64,000 nt of DNA from an uncultured Planctomycetaceae bacterium (GTDB lineage Bacteria > Planctomycetota > Planctomycetia > Planctomycetales > Planctomycetaceae): assembly GCA_943787265.1 (NCBI GenBank), contig CALSLT010000006.1, forward strand, positions 310,001-374,000, written 5' to 3'. The notes beneath the pieces were generated by a model. The model searched no databases, was not told the DNA's origin, and was given only the letters and a program-made list of their open reading frames with translations. The position numbers were made by a program, and so were the translations under genes. Of the stretch, positions 1 to 9,183 are shown one piece after another. Positions within the stretch are counted from its first letter, which is position 1, and each line of letters opens with the position of its first letter.

Positions 1-8
1 TTCATCAT

Positions 9-27
9 CCCGACACACGCTGTCGGG
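9..27. other. short hairpin at window edge
   Basis: Seven-base arms CCCGACA/TGTCGGG separated by a 5-base loop. It has no T tract on either strand, so it is not a clear terminator. It probably belongs to whatever lies left of the window. No gene is supportable between 1 and 253. Confidence 0.35.
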
Positions 28-184
28 CTCCGATTGTAGAATCGTACAAGTTAGAGACTCTGAGCTGGACTCACCATCGCCTTCCGACATTCCAGCTTGC
101 TGAAAAACGCGAACTTCACCACGCCAGTTGGCGTCACCCATGACTACACACTGAAAGCGTTCCGCAAACGCCGCACAGTGGCCT

Positions 185-231
185 ATTGACATTCGGTCCA
201 GACTTCGTACCTTCTCCCCTAGATATTCTAC
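185..231 (+). promoter_or_regulatory. candidate promoter with PadR-type operator for the first permease
   Basis: A TTGACA box (185-190) and a TACCTT box (208-213) are separated by 17 bases. Just downstream, CTCCCCTAGA (214-223) is the reverse complement of TCTAGGGGAG found inside the padR promoter at 3118-3127, and TAGATATTCTA (220-230) is a near-palindrome. The shared decamer suggests one regulator acts at both promoters. The boxes and the match are seen directly; PadR binding is inference. Confidence 0.45.
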
Positions 232-253
232 ACAAGAGAAACTGGCTGGCAGT

Positions 254-2998
254 ATGTGGCTTGATTGGTTCCAGGAAGCGGGCACGCGCGTGGCGAATGT
301 TTTTCGTCGATCGCAGCTTGAATCTGAAGTGGACGAGGAACTGCAGTTCCATCTGGAAATGCAGATCGAGCAGTACGTTAAGAGCGGAATGTCCAAATGG
401 GACGCTCGCCGAGTGGCGCTGGTCGAGTTTGGTGGCGTTGACAAGACCGTCGAAGACTGCCGCGATGTTTTGGGGCTGCGACTGATGCACGACTTCATTC
501 AGGATATCCGCTACGCCGTTCGAGTGCTGGTCCGAAGCCCAGGCTTCACCATCATCGCCGTGCTGACTCTGGCCCTGGGAATCGGCGCCAACACCGCCGT
601 TTTCAGTGTGGTAAACACGCTGCTGCTGCAACCATTGCCGTTCGAAAATCCAGACAGGATCGTGATGATCTGGGAAGAGAACCCAGAGCACGGCGAGGTG
701 CAGGAGCAGGTGGCCTGGGCGGACCTGCAGGAATGGCAGAAGGCGACCACTTCATTCGAGTCGATCGGCTACGTCGTCAACCGCATGTCAACCAGCCGTA
801 ACTTTTTGATGAAAACGGACGACGACGTTTCACGAATCAGAGCACGCCATGTGTCTTCCAGTCTGTTTGACGTGCTGGGCGTTCCGCCTCTCATCGGCCA
901 GACACTGTCGAGCGACGATGACGAACCGGGCGGCTTGCATCGAGCCGTACTCAGTCATCGAATGTGGACGCAGGTCTTCGGATCAGATCCGGAAATCATT
1001 GGCCAGAAGCTCGATCTGGGAAAAGCGCAGCCGTTCGAAGTCATCGGCGTAATGCCAGCACGGTTTCGATTTCCGCAAGCGGCAGACGCATGGCTGTCGG
1101 TCGCCGGGCTTCATAACGAACGTTGGCTTACGTCAATCATGCAGAGTCACGGCCATCATTCGTTGTGGGTGACCGGACGCTTGAAGGCAGGAGTGACTCC
1201 GTCACAGGCCCAGGCGGAACTGGCGGTTCTCCAGAAGCAGATTTCTGAATCTCCAGAAAATCAGGACACTCAGCGTCTGTCATCGGGCGTGACGGTTTCC
1301 CCGTTGCTGGATCAGGTCAATGGCTCGGGTACTCGATCGGCGTTGCTGCTACTTTTGGGGGCGGTCGGGTTTGTTCTGCTGATTGCCTGCGCGAATGTTG
1401 CCAACCTGCTGCTGGCTCGTGCGATTTCCAGGCGGCGTGAGATGGCGATTCGTGCGGCACTGGGAGCCGGTCGTCTGCGAGTCATTCGGCAACTGTTGAC
1501 AGAAAGCCTGTTGCTATCGCTGTTGGGGGCTGCCGCCGCTGTCGTGCTCGCGGTCTGGGGCATTGAGCTTCTGGAATTAGTTCGGCTGGACGCGACGTAT
1601 CTGGGAGTCAAAGAATTCCGGTTCGACCGAATCGGCGACGTGCAGATTGATCGAGGCGTCCTCGGATTCACGATTCTCGTTTCTGTCGTTACGGGCGTTC
1701 TGTTTGGACTCATTCCGGCCGTGCAGGCTTCGCGACTCGACATCAACAGCACACTGAAAGAAGACAGCCGATCCGGTACGCCGGCCAAAGCGGCGCGGCT
1801 GTTTCGTAACTCGCTGCTGATCTCCGAAGTGTCGCTCGCACTGATTCTTCTGGCGGGAGCCGGGCTGGCTCTGCGTGGATTTTCCAAAATGCTCGCGATC
1901 GATCCAGGAGTAGACCCCGCACACGTGCTAAAGGCCGAACTTGATCTCGACATGGCGGAGCAGGTTTACGGGATGAAAATCGAACAGGCCTTTGACGAAG
2001 TCGTTCATCGAGTCTCTGCTTTGCCGGGCGTGACCGCCGTTTCCGGAATCGGCGAAATTCCTGTCATCAAAAGCGGCTGGCAGGACACATTCAGAATCGA
2101 CGGACCAGAACACGAAGGCCTCGACAATTCTGAATTGCCGTACGCCGACCTGCGACTGATGAGTCCCGGCGTTTTCGAATCGCTCGGTATCCCGTTGTTG
2201 TCCGGTCGGGATTTCGCAGAAACAGACACGCGGGAAAACCCTGGCGTTGCCATCATCAATCAGGCACTCGCGGAGAAATTCTTTCCGGATCAGGATCCCG
2301 TGGGACGGCACATTCTGTTTCGAGGTTTCTCTGACCCTAAGTTCGACAGCGAAATCGTGGGAGTCGCTGGCAACGTCCGGAATTACAGCAGCGACGGAAA
2401 TGATCAGCACGAACTCTATTACCCGTTCGCTCAGAAATTCATGGCGGGCTCTGAAGTCGGACCTGTGATACTCATTCGCGTTCAAGGCGACACTGACGAA
2501 ATGGTCCCGGCAATTCGTAACGCTCTGGACGGTCCGGATCCTCGGCAGCAGGTGCTGATCCGATTTCGAAATGTTCAGGACGTTCTGAACAACTCCGCAT
2601 CGCAGGAGCGCTTTCAAGCGATCCTGCTGGGGGTCTTCTCTGGAATCGCACTGCTGCTGGCGGTCGTGGGTGTCTACGGAGTGATGTCGTACTCGACGTC
2701 GCAGCGCATTCAGGAAGTCGGTATCCGTCTGGCTCTGGGGGCACAGCCGAGACAGATTCTACGGACAATCGTCGGCGAGGGTGTCGCTTTGTCTGCGATC
2801 GGAATCGTTATCGGAGCCGGCGTCTCGATCGGGCTTGGACACCTGTTGAGCAAGTTGTTCTTCGGCCTCGAGTCGACTGACGCGGCGACTCTGGCAATCG
2901 TGGCGGTGATCCTGTTGTTTGTCAGTACGCTGGCCACTTTGATCCCCGCCTGGCGAGCAATGCGGGTCGACCCTCTGACCGCGTTACGGCACGAATAA
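254..2998 (+). CDS. ADOP/MacB-type ABC transporter permease
   Basis: A 914-residue inner-membrane permease of the ADOP (acidobacterial duplicated orphan permease) type. Residues 1-85 form the soluble prefix domain with the motif DEELQFHLE. The first membrane helix follows at about 95-120 ([21 protein letters not shown]), then a large periplasmic MacB-like domain, a FtsX bundle near 360-440, a second periplasmic domain, and a last three-helix FtsX bundle near 790-905 ending in the typical [11 protein letters not shown]. No ATPase is encoded in this gene; the ATPase at 5437-6177 is the likely partner. The ATG at 254 has no clear Shine-Dalgarno site, but the protein start matches the family. Transport of a drug, lipid or peptide is possible; the substrate is unknown. 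Confidence 0.9.
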   Translation: MWLDWFQEAGTRVANVFRRSQLESEVDEELQFHLEMQIEQYVKSGMSKWDARRVALVEFGGVDKTVEDCRDVLGLRLMHDFIQDIRYAVRVLVRSPGFTIIAVLTLALGIGANTAVFSVVNTLLLQPLPFENPDRIVMIWEENPEHGEVQEQVAWADLQEWQKATTSFESIGYVVNRMSTSRNFLMKTDDDVSRIRARHVSSSLFDVLGVPPLIGQTLSSDDDEPGGLHRAVLSHRMWTQVFGSDPEIIGQKLDLGKAQPFEVIGVMPARFRFPQAADAWLSVAGLHNERWLTSIMQSHGHHSLWVTGRLKAGVTPSQAQAELAVLQKQISESPENQDTQRLSSGVTVSPLLDQVNGSGTRSALLLLLGAVGFVLLIACANVANLLLARAISRRREMAIRAALGAGRLRVIRQLLTESLLLSLLGAAAAVVLAVWGIELLELVRLDATYLGVKEFRFDRIGDVQIDRGVLGFTILVSVVTGVLFGLIPAVQASRLDINSTLKEDSRSGTPAKAARLFRNSLLISEVSLALILLAGAGLALRGFSKMLAIDPGVDPAHVLKAELDLDMAEQVYGMKIEQAFDEVVHRVSALPGVTAVSGIGEIPVIKSGWQDTFRIDGPEHEGLDNSELPYADLRLMSPGVFESLGIPLLSGRDFAETDTRENPGVAIINQALAEKFFPDQDPVGRHILFRGFSDPKFDSEIVGVAGNVRNYSSDGNDQHELYYPFAQKFMAGSEVGPVILIRVQGDTDEMVPAIRNALDGPDPRQQVLIRFRNVQDVLNNSASQERFQAILLGVFSGIALLLAVVGVYGVMSYSTSQRIQEVGIRLALGAQPRQILRTIVGEGVALSAIGIVIGAGVSIGLGHLLSKLFFGLESTDAATLAIVAVILLFVSTLATLIPAWRAMRVDPLTALRHE

Positions 2999-3110
2999 TC
3001 GACTTTGTCACGAATGGCGTATCCGGTTCCGTGTTCGACCTCCGTTTCGAATGTGAAAAGCCTCGAAGTTGAGAATCTGGTGACGGACGGATCGTTTTAC
3101 TAAACTCTCC

Positions 3111-3139
3111 TTGATTGTCTAGGGGAGCGATCGTAGCAT
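3111..3139 (+). promoter_or_regulatory. padR promoter with embedded operator-like motif
   Basis: TTGATT (3111-3116) and TAGCAT (3134-3139) are separated by 17 bases. The spacer contains TCTAGGGGAG (3118-3127), which recurs in inverted orientation at 214-223. Placement between -35 and -10 is what an autorepressed PadR gene would show. Autoregulation is inferred, not seen. Confidence 0.5.
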
Positions 3140-3202
3140 GGATTTACGACGCAATACACTCTTCGTTGCCTTGCCAACGATTCAAAATAAATGGAGAGAT
3201 TG

Positions 3203-3538
3203 ATGACTGCGAAAGAGCGGCTGGAATTGCTGCAGGGAACGCTGGACATGCTGATCCTTAAATCGATCTGCCATGCCCCGATGCACGGATTTGGCATCTC
3301 GGTGCGAATTCGGCAGATGTCTCAGGAAGTGCTGCAGGTCGAGCAGGGTTCGCTCTACCCGGCCTTGTACCGGCTCGAGAATCGTGGCTGGATCAAATCC
3401 GAGTGGGGCGTCTCCGACAACAACCGTCGAGCCAAGTTCTACGAACTGACAAACGTCGGGCAGAAGCAACTCGGCGTCGAAACGGCAAACTGGGAACGTC
3501 TTTCTTCGGCAATCAACCTCGTCCTGGCTACCGGGTAA
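3203..3538 (+). CDS. PadR family transcriptional regulator
   Basis: A winged-helix repressor of about 111 residues beginning MTAKERLELLQGTLDMLILK, the usual start of PadR proteins that control ADOP-type transporters. The helix-turn-helix and wing include the conserved QGSLYPALYRLE and GWIKSEWG segments. I chose the ATG at 3203 over the in-frame ATG at 3191 because GGAGAG (3193-3198) is correctly spaced for 3203 and overlaps the upstream ATG. It lies between two permease genes and has its own promoter. It probably represses the efflux genes on both sides until a ligand binds. Confidence 0.92.
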   Translation: MTAKERLELLQGTLDMLILKSICHAPMHGFGISVRIRQMSQEVLQVEQGSLYPALYRLENRGWIKSEWGVSDNNRRAKFYELTNVGQKQLGVETANWERLSSAINLVLATG

Positions 3539-3547
3539 CTAATCGGA

Positions 3548-3624
3548 GGAACCACTAATGGACACGAATAGACACTAATATTTTCTTGAATTTATTCGTG
3601 TAAATGGATGTCCATTCGTGGTTC
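3548..3624. repeat. palindromic repeat R1 (GxxExxY-associated)
   Basis: Begins GGAACCACTAATGGACACG and ends in the inverse TCCATTCGTGGTTC, so it folds into a long imperfect hairpin. Related copies are R2 (4023-4101) and R3 (6208-6285). R1 lies 16 bases upstream of the GxxExxY start codon. Confidence 0.85.
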
Positions 3625-3640
3625 AGAAAGAGTGCCCATC

Positions 3641-4021
3641 ATGACTAACGAATCTGGCCTCATCCTGAAGGAAGAAGTTCACCAGATCGTCGGCTGTGCA
3701 ATGGAAGTGCTGAATCTGCTGGGGCATGGTCTGCTGGAGAAGCCGTACGAGAATGCGTTGGTAGTCGAGTTTGGCTTGAGGCAGATTTCATACCAGCAGC
3801 AGAAACGGTTCGACGTTACTTATAAAAACATAAAAGTCGGTGAGTACATTCCTGATCTGATTTGTTTCGACCAGATCGTCGTAGACACAAAAGCCATCGA
3901 AGGAATCGGCAAACAGGAAATCGGTCAGATGTTGAACTACCTGAGTATTACCGGATTGAAAGTCGGCCTGATCCTGAATTTCAAAAGAGCAAAACTCGAA
4001 TGGAAACGAATCGTTCTATGA
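3641..4021 (+). CDS. GxxExxY protein (PD-(D/E)XK-like)
   Basis: A 126-residue protein with the family signature GHGLLEKPYENAL, followed by the acidic/lysine nuclease-like core (GEYIPDLICFDQIVVDTKAI), which resembles a PD-(D/E)XK fold with D, D and K in order. I use the ATG at 3641 because an in-frame upstream start at 3608 would lie inside repeat R1. The stop codon ends one base before repeat R2. The gene is thus tightly framed by two copies of one palindrome and interrupts padR and the adaptor gene, like a small cassette. The biochemical role of the family is not established; a nuclease linked to its repeats is a hypothesis. Confidence 0.88.
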   Translation: MTNESGLILKEEVHQIVGCAMEVLNLLGHGLLEKPYENALVVEFGLRQISYQQQKRFDVTYKNIKVGEYIPDLICFDQIVVDTKAIEGIGKQEIGQMLNYLSITGLKVGLILNFKRAKLEWKRIVL

Positions 4022-4022
4022 C

Positions 4023-4101
4023 GGAACCACGAATAAACACCAATAGACACTAATTTCAGAAACAGAAACATTCGTGTTTATTCGTGTCCATTAGTGGTTC
4101 C
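4023..4101. repeat. palindromic repeat R2 (GxxExxY-associated)
   Basis: Begins GGAACCACGAATAAACACC and ends TCCATTAGTGGTTCC. Same family as R1 and R3. It starts one base after the GxxExxY stop codon and ends 38 bases before the adaptor gene. Confidence 0.85.
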
Positions 4102-4139
4102 TGTCGAGCCCTGTTTTCGAATGTTGAAAGTGAAATTCC

Positions 4140-5414
4140 GTGGACGTTGTTCGCAAAAAAAACAAATCCAGAAAATGGTTGCGATGGGTGTTTCTGCTCA
4201 TCGTGATTGTCGGGGGAATTGCGGCGACGACTTCTGGACTTTCGAACCTGAAGCCAGCTCTTCCCGAGTTCGACCGGGCACCTGTGATCTTTGATACGGT
4301 GCAGCGCGGGACTCTGACGCGAGAAGTGCGAGGCTCCGGCACGCTGGTCCCCGTCGACATTACCTGGGTGACGACGGAAGTCGGCGGGCAGGTCACTGAG
4401 GTGCTGGTCGAACCTGGCGTCGAGGTCACTCCGGAAACCGTTATTCTGAAACTTCACGATCCGCAGATGGAACGTGCCGTCCGCGAGGCCGACCGTTCCC
4501 TCGAACTGGCAAAAGCAGAGGTCGAGAAGTTTAAGATTTCGCAGAAGTCGCAGGAGCTTGACCTGAAAGTTTCCACGGCGACCGCACGAGCGAACTTCGA
4601 GGATGCACGCACGCAGGCCGAGTTGCATGACCGTCTGGCTCTGCGCGGACTGATTTCTCCACGTCAGGCACGACAGTCACGAGATAAAGCAAAACGCAAC
4701 CGCATGTTGATGGAAGTGCAGATCGAACGCGTCGTCAACAGTAAGAAAACTCAGAAGCTACGGTACGACGAAAAGCTGGCATGGGTAGCCCGCGCTGTAG
4801 ACAGACAAAAGGAGCAACTTGAACAGCAGGCCGGGCTTACTGTGAAAGCCAATGTCAGCGGAACTCTGCAGCAGCTCGGAGGTCAGAACGGTGCCGGCCT
4901 GGAAGTAGGGCAGCGAGTTGGACTCGGCAGCGTCGTCGCGAAAATCACGAACCCGACTCGGCTGATGGCTGTCCTGCAGATCTCGCAGATTCAGGCGCGA
5001 GACATTCTCGTTGGGCAACTCACAAAGATCGATACGCGAAACGGAATCATCGAAGGTAGAGTCAGTCGGATTGACCCGGCCGTGCAGAATGATCGAGTGA
5101 CCGTAGACGTTGAGCTGACCGGCGAACTGCCACGAGGGGCTCGCCCGGATCTGGCGGTTGAGGGATTGATCGAAGTCACTCGGCTGGACGACGTTCTCAG
5201 CGTCCGCAAGCCGCTTTACAGCCGCGAGAACGTGACCGTCGAAGTCTTCCGCCTGGAAAGCGACGGCGAAACGGTATCGCGAGTTGCTGCGGAATTCGGC
5301 AGCAGTTCGGTCCACACGATCGAGGTGATCGCTGGGCTGCGTGAAGGGGATCAGATCGTGGTTTCGGATACCACAAAGTGGAAAGCGTTCGATCGGGTCA
5401 AGTTGAAACAGTAA
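4140..5414 (+). CDS. HlyD/MacA-type efflux adaptor
   Basis: A 424-residue periplasmic adaptor. A short basic cytoplasmic N-terminus precedes one membrane anchor at about residues 14-33 (RWVFLLIVIVGGIAATTSG). A biotinyl-lipoyl-like half motif follows (GTLVPVDITWVTTEVGGQVTEVLVEPG), then a helical hairpin of about 120 residues, a second lipoyl half and a beta-barrel domain. The start is GTG at 4140. It should link the inner-membrane ATPase/permease to the TolC-like protein downstream. The gene lies right after repeat R2 and 22 bases before the ATPase start, so adaptor and ATPase are probably co-transcribed. Confidence 0.88.
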   Translation: MDVVRKKNKSRKWLRWVFLLIVIVGGIAATTSGLSNLKPALPEFDRAPVIFDTVQRGTLTREVRGSGTLVPVDITWVTTEVGGQVTEVLVEPGVEVTPETVILKLHDPQMERAVREADRSLELAKAEVEKFKISQKSQELDLKVSTATARANFEDARTQAELHDRLALRGLISPRQARQSRDKAKRNRMLMEVQIERVVNSKKTQKLRYDEKLAWVARAVDRQKEQLEQQAGLTVKANVSGTLQQLGGQNGAGLEVGQRVGLGSVVAKITNPTRLMAVLQISQIQARDILVGQLTKIDTRNGIIEGRVSRIDPAVQNDRVTVDVELTGELPRGARPDLAVEGLIEVTRLDDVLSVRKPLYSRENVTVEVFRLESDGETVSRVAAEFGSSSVHTIEVIAGLREGDQIVVSDTTKWKAFDRVKLKQ

Positions 5415-5436
5415 ATCGAACTTCGTGGAGACGACG

Positions 5437-6177
5437 ATGCAACAGGCTGAAGAAGCACTGATCTCAATGCGGAAGCTGGGCAAAGTCTTCCTGACGGAAG
5501 ACGTCGAAACTCACGCTCTGTATGAAATCGACATGGAGCTGCACCGCGGAGAATTTCTCTCCATCGGTGGCCCGTCCGGGTGCGGAAAATCAACGCTACT
5601 GTCAATCATGGGGCTGCTGGATTCCGCCACCGAAGGAGAATACATCCTCAAGGGTCAGGAAGTCGGCGAGCTGTCAGTCCGAGAGCGTAGCCGACTACGA
5701 AACCGCGAGATCGGTTTCATCTTTCAGGCGTTTAACCTGATCGGCGATTTGACCGTGCGCGAGAACGTCGAGCTGCCTCTGACGTACCGAGGCATGCCGG
5801 CGGCTGATCGAAGCCAGCGAGTTGAAGAAGCTCTCGAAAAAGTAGACATGTCGCACCGCATGGGACATTACTCGTCGCAGCTTTCCGGTGGTCAGCAACA
5901 GCGAGTCGCCGTCGCGCGAGCATTGGCCGGCAGTCCGGCGATCCTCCTGGCGGACGAACCAACCGGGAATCTCGATTCCAAGAACGGCATGGCCGTCATG
6001 GATTTGCTTCATGAACTGCACGGCGAAGGAGCTACCATCTGCATGGTGACTCACGATCCGCGGTTCGCGAGTTTCGCCGATCGAAGCGTTCATCTGTTTG
6101 ATGGAAAAGTGGTTTCGGCAGAAGAAGCAGAACGACTGGCGAAAGCCGATGAACCAGTACCCGCCGCCGCTGAGTAA
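5437..6177 (+). CDS. ABC transporter ATP-binding protein (MacB/LolD type)
   Basis: A 246-residue ATPase with Walker A GPSGCGKST (residues 45-53), Q-loop in IFQAFNLIG, signature LSGGQQQR, Walker B ILLADEPT and H-loop VTHD. All catalytic motifs are intact. I use the ATG at 5437 because GGAG (5427-5430) lies six bases before it; an earlier GTG at 5425 overlaps that site. It likely energises one or both ADOP permeases. Repeat R3 separates it from the second permease, which could affect read-through or mRNA stability. Confidence 0.95.
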   Translation: MQQAEEALISMRKLGKVFLTEDVETHALYEIDMELHRGEFLSIGGPSGCGKSTLLSIMGLLDSATEGEYILKGQEVGELSVRERSRLRNREIGFIFQAFNLIGDLTVRENVELPLTYRGMPAADRSQRVEEALEKVDMSHRMGHYSSQLSGGQQQRVAVARALAGSPAILLADEPTGNLDSKNGMAVMDLLHELHGEGATICMVTHDPRFASFADRSVHLFDGKVVSAEEAERLAKADEPVPAAAE

Positions 6178-6207
6178 TCGTGTCGGCGACTTCAGACTGC
6201 GTAAAAC

Positions 6208-6285
6208 GGAACCTCGAATGGACACCAATTTACACGAATAAATGCCATAAAGAGATTCGTGTTTATTCGTGTCCATTAGTGGTTC
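6208..6285. repeat. palindromic repeat R3 (GxxExxY-associated family, solo copy)
   Basis: Begins GGAACCTCGAATGGACACC and ends TCCATTAGTGGTTC. It shares long segments with R1 and R2, including the GTGTTTATTCGTGTCCATTAG right arm of R2. It stands alone, without a GxxExxY gene, between the ATPase and the second permease. Confidence 0.85.
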
Positions 6286-6318
6286 TAACCTGAGAGACAA
6301 TCCCTCAAGTGCCGCTTT

Positions 6319-9021
6319 ATGAGCTGGTTGCGAAACATCGTTGCACGGTCGACCGGCTCGTCAGACGCTGAGTTTGAGGGGCAGCTTGACGACGAGCTGC
6401 AGTTTCACGTCGACCGGCAAACAGAAGAGAACATCAAGTGCGGGATGGACCGTGCGACCGCTCGCCGCGAAGCGTTGCGACAGTTCGGCGGAGTCGAACA
6501 GGTTCGAGAAGGCGTGCGTGATGCCTCACGCATCGTCTGGTTGAGCGACCTGTTTCGCGACACGAAGTTCTCGCTTCGAATGCTCGCGAGATCTCCGGCA
6601 TTTGCCGTGACCGCAGTCGTTGTGCTGGGAGTGGCGATCGGTCTTTCGACGACCATCTTCAGTTTCGTCCGTGCGATTCTGATCGAGCCTTTGCCATTTG
6701 CAAACTCTGAGCGGCTGGCCGTGATCGGCACGTTCAATTCGAACCGTGAACCTCCCATGACGGGAGCGTCGTGGCCGGACATTGTTGACTGGAAGAAGTC
6801 GGCGAAATCGTTTTCCGACATGGCCGCGTTCAAGAACGGAGACATGGACCTCTCGGACGGAAAGTCGACTCAGCGAATTCGCGGTTTGTTCGTAACACGA
6901 AATTTCTTCGAGCTGCTCGGCATTCCGTTCTCACTGGGACGATCGTTCAGCGAGAGCGAAGAGAACGATTCGGCCAACGCTTTAATTCTCAATCGTGAAC
7001 TTTGGAAAAGTCGCTACCAGCAGAAACCGGATATCGTTGGCGATTCTGTCGACGTTTATTCCTGGATCATTCGTCCCGAACATGGACTTTCGAGATGGCA
7101 GATTGTCGGAATTGCCGGGCAGGAAATTCCGTTTCTACCTGTCGCCGTCGATGCGTTGGGAGATCGATTTGGCATCAATGATCAGGTTCAATTCTGGCGA
7201 CCGATCGGGCTTTACGACGAGGCAGAGCGAAAAGAACGGTGGGAATACACGGCCATTGCACGGCTCAACCCGGGTGTAACCATCGAGCAGGCACGTGCGG
7301 AAATGGTAACCATTTCCTCGCACCTGGCCGACGAGTATCCAGAAGCAAACAACAACTGGTCTGCCAGAGTCACTCCACTGAACGAGTTGGTCACATCCGA
7401 TATTCGACCAGCCTTGCAGTTACTCAGCGGCGCCGTCGCGTTTCTGCTCCTCATTGCGTGTGCCAATGTCGCCAGCCTGTTGATCGTGCGAGGCATTGCC
7501 AGGCAGCAGGAGTTTGCAGTCCGCATCGCCGTAGGAGCAGGACGCTGGCGATTGATCAGACAACTGATCACGGAAAGCATCCTGCTGTGTCTGGCCGGTG
7601 GAGCATTAGGGGCCTTGCTGTCTGTCTGGTGTATCGATGCCGTCCGACTCTTCGCCCCGACCAAAGTTCCTCGTTTGGGAGAAGTGTCCGTTGATTCGAC
7701 GGTGTTGATGTTTGCTCTCGGTTTGTCGTTGATGACGGGTTTGTTTGTCGGAATTCTTCCCGCATGCCTCGCTTTCAGAACCGACGTGAACGGCACACTG
7801 AAGTCTGGAGGGCGAGGTTCGTCCGCGGCGCGTTCCCGCAAACGCTGGATGGCAATTCTTGTGGGCGGCGAAGTTGCGGTGTGCCTGGTTCTGCTGACTG
7901 GATCCGGACTGTTGATTCAGAGCTTTGCAGCGATCATTGGCGTCGATCCGGGTTTCCGAACGGACAACCTGATGACGATGACCGTGTCGCTTCCGCAAGG
8001 GAAGTACGAGTGGAAACACAACACGGAATTCTGTGTCGAGCTGACATCGAAGCTGCGAACTGTTCCCGGAATCGCGGCAGCATCCGCCGTTCGAGGCGTG
8101 CCGACTCGTGAAACCAATTTCGACGCACCCGTGTTTATTGACGGTGCGCCGGAGATCCCTCGAGACGAGCGTCCGGATGTGCGCCTTCGAGTAGTTGAAC
8201 CCGGCTTCTTCGAAGTGATGGAAGTGCCCCTGCTTGAAGGACGCTTGTTTGAGCCTGCCGACTCGATTGGCAACATCGGTCACGCTCCGCAAATCATCTG
8301 CAACGAAACGATGGCGAGGCGGCACTGGCCAGGCGAGTCTGCAATTGGCAAGAAATTCTGTGTCGTCGAAGCCGACTATGACAAAATGGAAGTGGTCGGT
8401 GTCGTCGGCGACGTTCAGTTCGGCGCGCTGGTGGATGAAGCTCGGCCGGAGATCTATTACCCCGAAGCATTGTTCCCTCAATCCGAATTCACATTGCTTG
8501 TCCGAACCGAAGTGCCGCCCGAGCAAATGATGGGCGTCGTTGAAACGCTCGTTCGAGACGCCGAGCCCGACGTCGTCATCACCGATACCGAGTCCATGGA
8601 CACAGTCCTGTCAAAGTCGCTGTCGAAAGAACGCTTCCTGGTGCTGCTGCTTTCGGCGTTTTCCCTGGGCGCGTTTCTGCTTTCGGTCACCGGCCACTAC
8701 GGCGTGGTCGCGTACGCGGTTTCTCAACGGCGGCAGGAAATCGGAATTCGCATGGCTCTTGGCGCGACTGTTCCATCGATCGTTCGAATGATCGTGTCGG
8801 AAGGCCTACTGATTTCGGGAATGGGTCTGGTGGTCGGCCTTTGCCTGAGCCTCGCGCTGTCGCAATTTCTGCAAAGCCAACTGTTCGGAATCAGCGCGGC
8901 CGACCCGCTAACGTTAGCCATCGCGGCCGGCGTGCTTCTGGTGGCAACCAGCCTGGCGAGTCTGATTCCGTCGATCCGCGGAGCAAGGGTCAGCCCCGCA
9001 TCGGCACTTCGCTCAAGCTGA
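6319..9021 (+). CDS. second ADOP/MacB-type ABC transporter permease
   Basis: A 900-residue paralogue of the permease at 254-2998 with the same plan: prefix domain (DDELQFHVDRQTEENI), first helix near residues 90-115, large periplasmic domain, FtsX bundle near 370-450 ([22 protein letters not shown]), second periplasmic domain and C-terminal FtsX bundle ending RVSPASALRSS. The two copies differ clearly, so this is an old duplication. It follows the ATPase with repeat R3 between them and precedes the TolC-like gene. ATG at 6319 lacks a strong Shine-Dalgarno site. Together the genes encode a complete tripartite pump of unknown substrate. Confidence 0.9.
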   Translation: MSWLRNIVARSTGSSDAEFEGQLDDELQFHVDRQTEENIKCGMDRATARREALRQFGGVEQVREGVRDASRIVWLSDLFRDTKFSLRMLARSPAFAVTAVVVLGVAIGLSTTIFSFVRAILIEPLPFANSERLAVIGTFNSNREPPMTGASWPDIVDWKKSAKSFSDMAAFKNGDMDLSDGKSTQRIRGLFVTRNFFELLGIPFSLGRSFSESEENDSANALILNRELWKSRYQQKPDIVGDSVDVYSWIIRPEHGLSRWQIVGIAGQEIPFLPVAVDALGDRFGINDQVQFWRPIGLYDEAERKERWEYTAIARLNPGVTIEQARAEMVTISSHLADEYPEANNNWSARVTPLNELVTSDIRPALQLLSGAVAFLLLIACANVASLLIVRGIARQQEFAVRIAVGAGRWRLIRQLITESILLCLAGGALGALLSVWCIDAVRLFAPTKVPRLGEVSVDSTVLMFALGLSLMTGLFVGILPACLAFRTDVNGTLKSGGRGSSAARSRKRWMAILVGGEVAVCLVLLTGSGLLIQSFAAIIGVDPGFRTDNLMTMTVSLPQGKYEWKHNTEFCVELTSKLRTVPGIAAASAVRGVPTRETNFDAPVFIDGAPEIPRDERPDVRLRVVEPGFFEVMEVPLLEGRLFEPADSIGNIGHAPQIICNETMARRHWPGESAIGKKFCVVEADYDKMEVVGVVGDVQFGALVDEARPEIYYPEALFPQSEFTLLVRTEVPPEQMMGVVETLVRDAEPDVVITDTESMDTVLSKSLSKERFLVLLLSAFSLGAFLLSVTGHYGVVAYAVSQRRQEIGIRMALGATVPSIVRMIVSEGLLISGMGLVVGLCLSLALSQFLQSQLFGISAADPLTLAIAAGVLLVATSLASLIPSIRGARVSPASALRSS

Positions 9022-9060
9022 CGGCTCGCGACGACCGATACGAGGAGACATATTGACCCC

Positions 9061-9080
9061 TTGACTGTCTAGGAGTAGAA
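9061..9080 (+). promoter_or_regulatory. promoter-like box resembling the PadR promoter
   Basis: TTGACTGTCTAGGAG (9061-9075) closely resembles TTGATTGTCTAGGGG in the padR promoter (3111-3125). No convincing -10 box follows at the right distance. It may be a second operator that puts the TolC-like gene under the same regulator. Confidence 0.4.
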
Positions 9081-9183
9081 ACCGCGTCCCTTCATAAGCC
9101 ACCTCTCCGATCTCACCCCGACGCACACCCACTCTTATTCGCTGATTTTTGTCCTGATCTATCCATAACAGACTGATTCGCCC

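Noticed and set aside
1312..1953. 213-codon minus-strand frame inside the first permease gene
   Set aside because: Shadow frame rich in Ser/Arg, opposite to a gene with clear family motifs.
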